Of a stretch of 64,000 nt of DNA, positions 63,001 to 64,000 are shown piece after piece. A program made the translations under genes and the position numbers. Position 1 is the stretch's first letter. Each line of letters begins with the position of its first letter. Source of the stretch: Megalonaias nervosa. Its lineage: Eukaryota; Mollusca; Bivalvia; Unionida; Unionidae. The notes beneath the pieces are model-generated. The model was not told the DNA's origin. It was given only the letters and a program-made list of their open reading frames with translations, and did no database searches. Location of the stretch: the NCBI GenBank assembly GCA_016617855.1, contig JAECUM010003271.1, forward strand, positions 1 to 64,000. Reading direction: 5' to 3'.

Positions 63001-63798
63001 GCTCACACATTTATACCAGGAAATATCTGATAGAAACCTCACCAGCCTCCGTCACGAGCACGCAGAATCGTTTAGCATATGGATACTGGCTTTTATGTCA
63101 GCCTATCGCAACATTCAGTCGAAGTATTTACAAAATTCGGAGATGCTCGGACAAGAAAACCAGCTGAGATAAATCGCTATTACCACAGTTTCTTTGGGGT
63201 GGTACATCGTATCTGCAAAACGTTCCTTATAAAAAACAATTAGAGGCAAATATTTGTGAAAACGACGTGGCGCATCAAAGATATTAAAGTAACCAGTATT
63301 TATCTCAGTGGATTGTTTTTTTTTTTTTTTTTTTTTTTTTTGTTGAGCGGCACTGATTTCTTTCAAATACTTTGATCAATTGTTTAAGTTGGCTGAGATT
63401 GAAGGCAAATACAGGAAAGACCAAAGGAATTCAGGTGCATGTTAACTAGAATAGTTAAATTTGATTTTGGTTCTTATAATGATTGACTATTTCTTTCAGA
63501 TGTATAGAAGATGAATAGTTAAACGCAGACCGACGCCATACCAATATAAATACTTTTTAATATATGTTTCTCTTTTTCCTGGATTCATATAGGCCCATTT
63601 ACTTTATTTGTCCCAACCAATGAAGCCATCTCGAAGTTACATAAATTGTACATCACCGATAAGGAGCTTGTACAGTATCACGTTATTATGGGTAAAGTCT
63701 TGTCCAGTCAGCTTAAAAACGAAGAACTAATACCAACACTACTGAAGCCTAATGACACTGCTCTGGACATTCGGTTTAACCTCTACAAAGGAGATAAG
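51944..63798 (+). CDS. Secreted FAS1 (fasciclin)-domain protein gene, 5' part
   Basis: Two exons are visible, 51944-52112 and 63593-63798, giving about 125 residues; the gene continues beyond the window after a GTAGGT donor at 63799. The N-terminus has a short polar start and the hydrophobic run FIKFVLLLCFGV, a likely signal peptide. The FAS1 domain then runs from about NIIQEAVNLGATDFVKII through LSGTG, PFTLFVPTNEAISK (the H1 motif) and QYHVIMGKVLSS with the YH motif. FAS1 proteins such as periostin and TGFBI are extracellular adhesion and matrix proteins. The two exons join in phase 1 exactly inside the conserved G-PFTLF motif. The number of FAS1 repeats and any membrane anchor lie outside the window, so no orthologue is named. 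Confidence 0.85.
52218..52310. repeat. Compound microsatellite (TA)n(CA)n(CT)n
   Basis: Three pure runs joined directly, starting 105 bases downstream of the GC donor in intron 1 of the FAS1 gene. Confidence 0.97.
53365..53530. repeat. 21-base tandem repeat, about 8 degenerate copies
   Basis: The unit resembles CACAAGCCATCAAAACAGTA. It gives a seven-residue periodicity in translation, but no signal or domain is present, so it is treated as non-coding. Confidence 0.8.
53600..56570. other. FAS1 intron 1, central part: no gene recognised
   Basis: No coding motif. A degenerate run of TATATTAGTTATCCA-like units lies at 54970-55055. A CCAGGGGCGGATTTTGGACC segment near 54268 resembles a hAT-type terminus but has no defined partner. 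Confidence 0.5.
56580..56727 (-). mobile_element. hAT-like 5' terminal fragment
   Basis: Read on the minus strand from 56727: CAGGGGTCTCAAACACGCGG then CACGCGGGCCGCATG, the classic start of many hAT (Charlie-type) elements. The similarity weakens toward 56580, where CAAGGGCCGCATT-like sequence lies. No transposase or opposite end was recognised. Confidence 0.55.
57313..57360. repeat. (CT)n microsatellite
   Basis: About 24 pure CT units, in FAS1 intron 1. Confidence 0.97.
57945..58590 (-). pseudogene. Ty3/gypsy reverse transcriptase relic
   Basis: Minus-strand order: GLFQYKVMPF...PPTFQRVM (RT block before the catalytic aspartates), HYLILINC where the catalytic Y-x-D-D should be, a stop, a poly-T-derived Phe run, then GIKLDPANVENVRT, DYYSQFVRHFPEMASPLHNI and FKWTEEGDRTFKKLKSALTN, the RT thumb and connection region typical of gypsy elements. 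The catalytic motif is lost and stops and frame changes are present. No protease or LTRs could be defined. Minus-strand open frames at 58804-59194 may be further decayed parts, but no motif is readable. Confidence 0.85.
59325..59399. repeat. Compound microsatellite (TA)n(GA)n
   Basis: Pure TA run followed by pure AG run, FAS1 intron 1. Confidence 0.97.
60045..60083. repeat. (AG)n microsatellite
   Basis: About 19 AG units. Confidence 0.97.
60484..60660 (+). mobile_element. tRNA-like SINE head (Met-type anticodon region), family distinct from A and B
   Basis: GTAGCTCAGTTGGTAGTGCT matches box A, CTCATAA looks like a Met anticodon loop, and GCGGGTTCGATACTCGC is a good T-arm with box B. The acceptor and anticodon stems do not pair, so this is not a functional tRNA. 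It continues into a non-tRNA body (CTCGGCGTGTCCTTG, GCCGTTTCATCGGCAT), as in a SINE. Confidence 0.55.
60665..62210. other. FAS1 intron 1: no gene recognised
   Basis: AT-rich non-coding sequence on both strands; no repeat family recognised. Confidence 0.55.
62266..62690. repeat. 42-base minisatellite, about 10 copies
   Basis: The unit contains CTATACGGTAATATAACTCA then TACACCAACTAGTATCAAAA and GT. Copies differ by scattered substitutions, with indels in the last three. It gives a 14-residue periodic open frame (LYGNITHTPTSIKS) of 123 codons without signal or flanking homology; judged non-coding, in FAS1 intron 1. Confidence 0.92.
62933..63172 (+). pseudogene. Possible gypsy-type integrase core fragment
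   Basis: The open frame contains NTLLTQRLLTHLYQEISDRN and, further on, WILAFMSAYRNIQ...NSEMLGQENQLR. The spacing of W, (F/L)xxxAYR and S-xx-MLG-(R/Q)-E-xx-L resembles the end of the integrase core in Ty3/gypsy elements. A QGPYEI stretch at about 62748 recalls the GPY motif but lies upstream, the wrong order. No D,D-35-E residues were located, so support is limited. Confidence 0.4.
63307..63341. repeat. Poly(T) tract
   Basis: About 34 T in a row, 250 bases upstream of the FAS1 exon 2 acceptor. On the minus strand it could be the A-tail of a retroposed fragment, but no body was recognised to its left. Confidence 0.9.
63593..63798 (+). CDS. FAS1 gene exon 2
   Basis: The acceptor follows TTTCTCTTTTTCC...TCATATAG. 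The first two bases, GC, complete a Gly codon with the G of exon 1. It encodes PFTLFVPTNEAISKLHKLYI, TDKELVQYHVIMGKVLSSQL and a segment ending IRFNLYKGDK, then the donor GTAGGT in phase 0. All the central FAS1 landmarks are present in the expected order. Confidence 0.88.
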
Positions 63799-64000
63799 GT
63801 AGGTAATTACAGTATTATTTTATGTTTAATCCCATGATATTGACTGAGGAAAGTGGCCAAGATTCTGTCTAAATTGTCCTTAAAATCATGCAAGTAACCC
63901 ACTTTAATTCAAATAATATTTTTATATATCCATCTGACAGACGCCCTTCTGGGTCATGTTCCGGTGATTGTCGACCAAATTGTTTGCCGTTTTCAAAATC

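Overview
The window looks like nuclear DNA from an invertebrate animal, most probably a mollusc. It is AT-rich, the genes are split by long GT-AG introns, and tRNA-derived SINEs, RTE-like LINE fragments, fold-back MITEs, minisatellites and microsatellites are common. No prokaryotic gene organisation, CRISPR array or rRNA was seen. The taxon is an inference from gene and repeat style, not a database match.

Two protein-coding genes can be supported, both on the + strand. The first fills 4.66-44.52 kb: a SELENBP1-type selenium-binding protein / methanethiol oxidase in 11 coding exons. All 11 exons have consensus splice sites and nearly all the family's landmarks are readable, giving about 480 codons against 472 residues in human. 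One defect stands out: exon 6 carries a net one-base loss near 25268, so the literal reading frame hits a stop at 25331-25333. The second gene starts at 51944 with a signal peptide and the first part of a FAS1 (fasciclin) domain. Its second exon is at 63593-63798, joined across an 11.5-kb intron whose donor is GC instead of GT, and the gene runs off the right edge.

Region by region: 1-4.5 kb is intergenic with two oppositely oriented SINE-B copies and microsatellites; 4.5-44.5 kb is the SELENBP1-like gene, its introns loaded with SINE-A, SINE-B, a TIR element with internal repeats, LINE pieces and two minisatellites; 44.5-49.8 kb is 3' flank with a fold-back MITE and no recognised gene; 49.85-50.26 kb is a dead integrase on the minus strand; 50.3-51.9 kb is CpG-richer sequence upstream of the FAS1 gene; 52.1-63.6 kb is its first intron, with a decayed Ty3/gypsy reverse transcriptase, a hAT-like end, a possible integrase fragment and several simple and tandem repeats.

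By eye, CpG is scarce through the SELENBP1-like gene body (about 15.8-45 kb) and commoner in the left flank and from about 49.9 kb rightward. Paired repeat copies inside and outside the gene show CG to TG/CA decay inside. This fits the gene-body methylation known in molluscs. I found no convincing new defence-like or metabolic system. The most checkable oddities are the exon-6 frameshift, the GC-AG long intron, the microsatellite-built splice acceptor of the last exon, and several unclassified repeat families.
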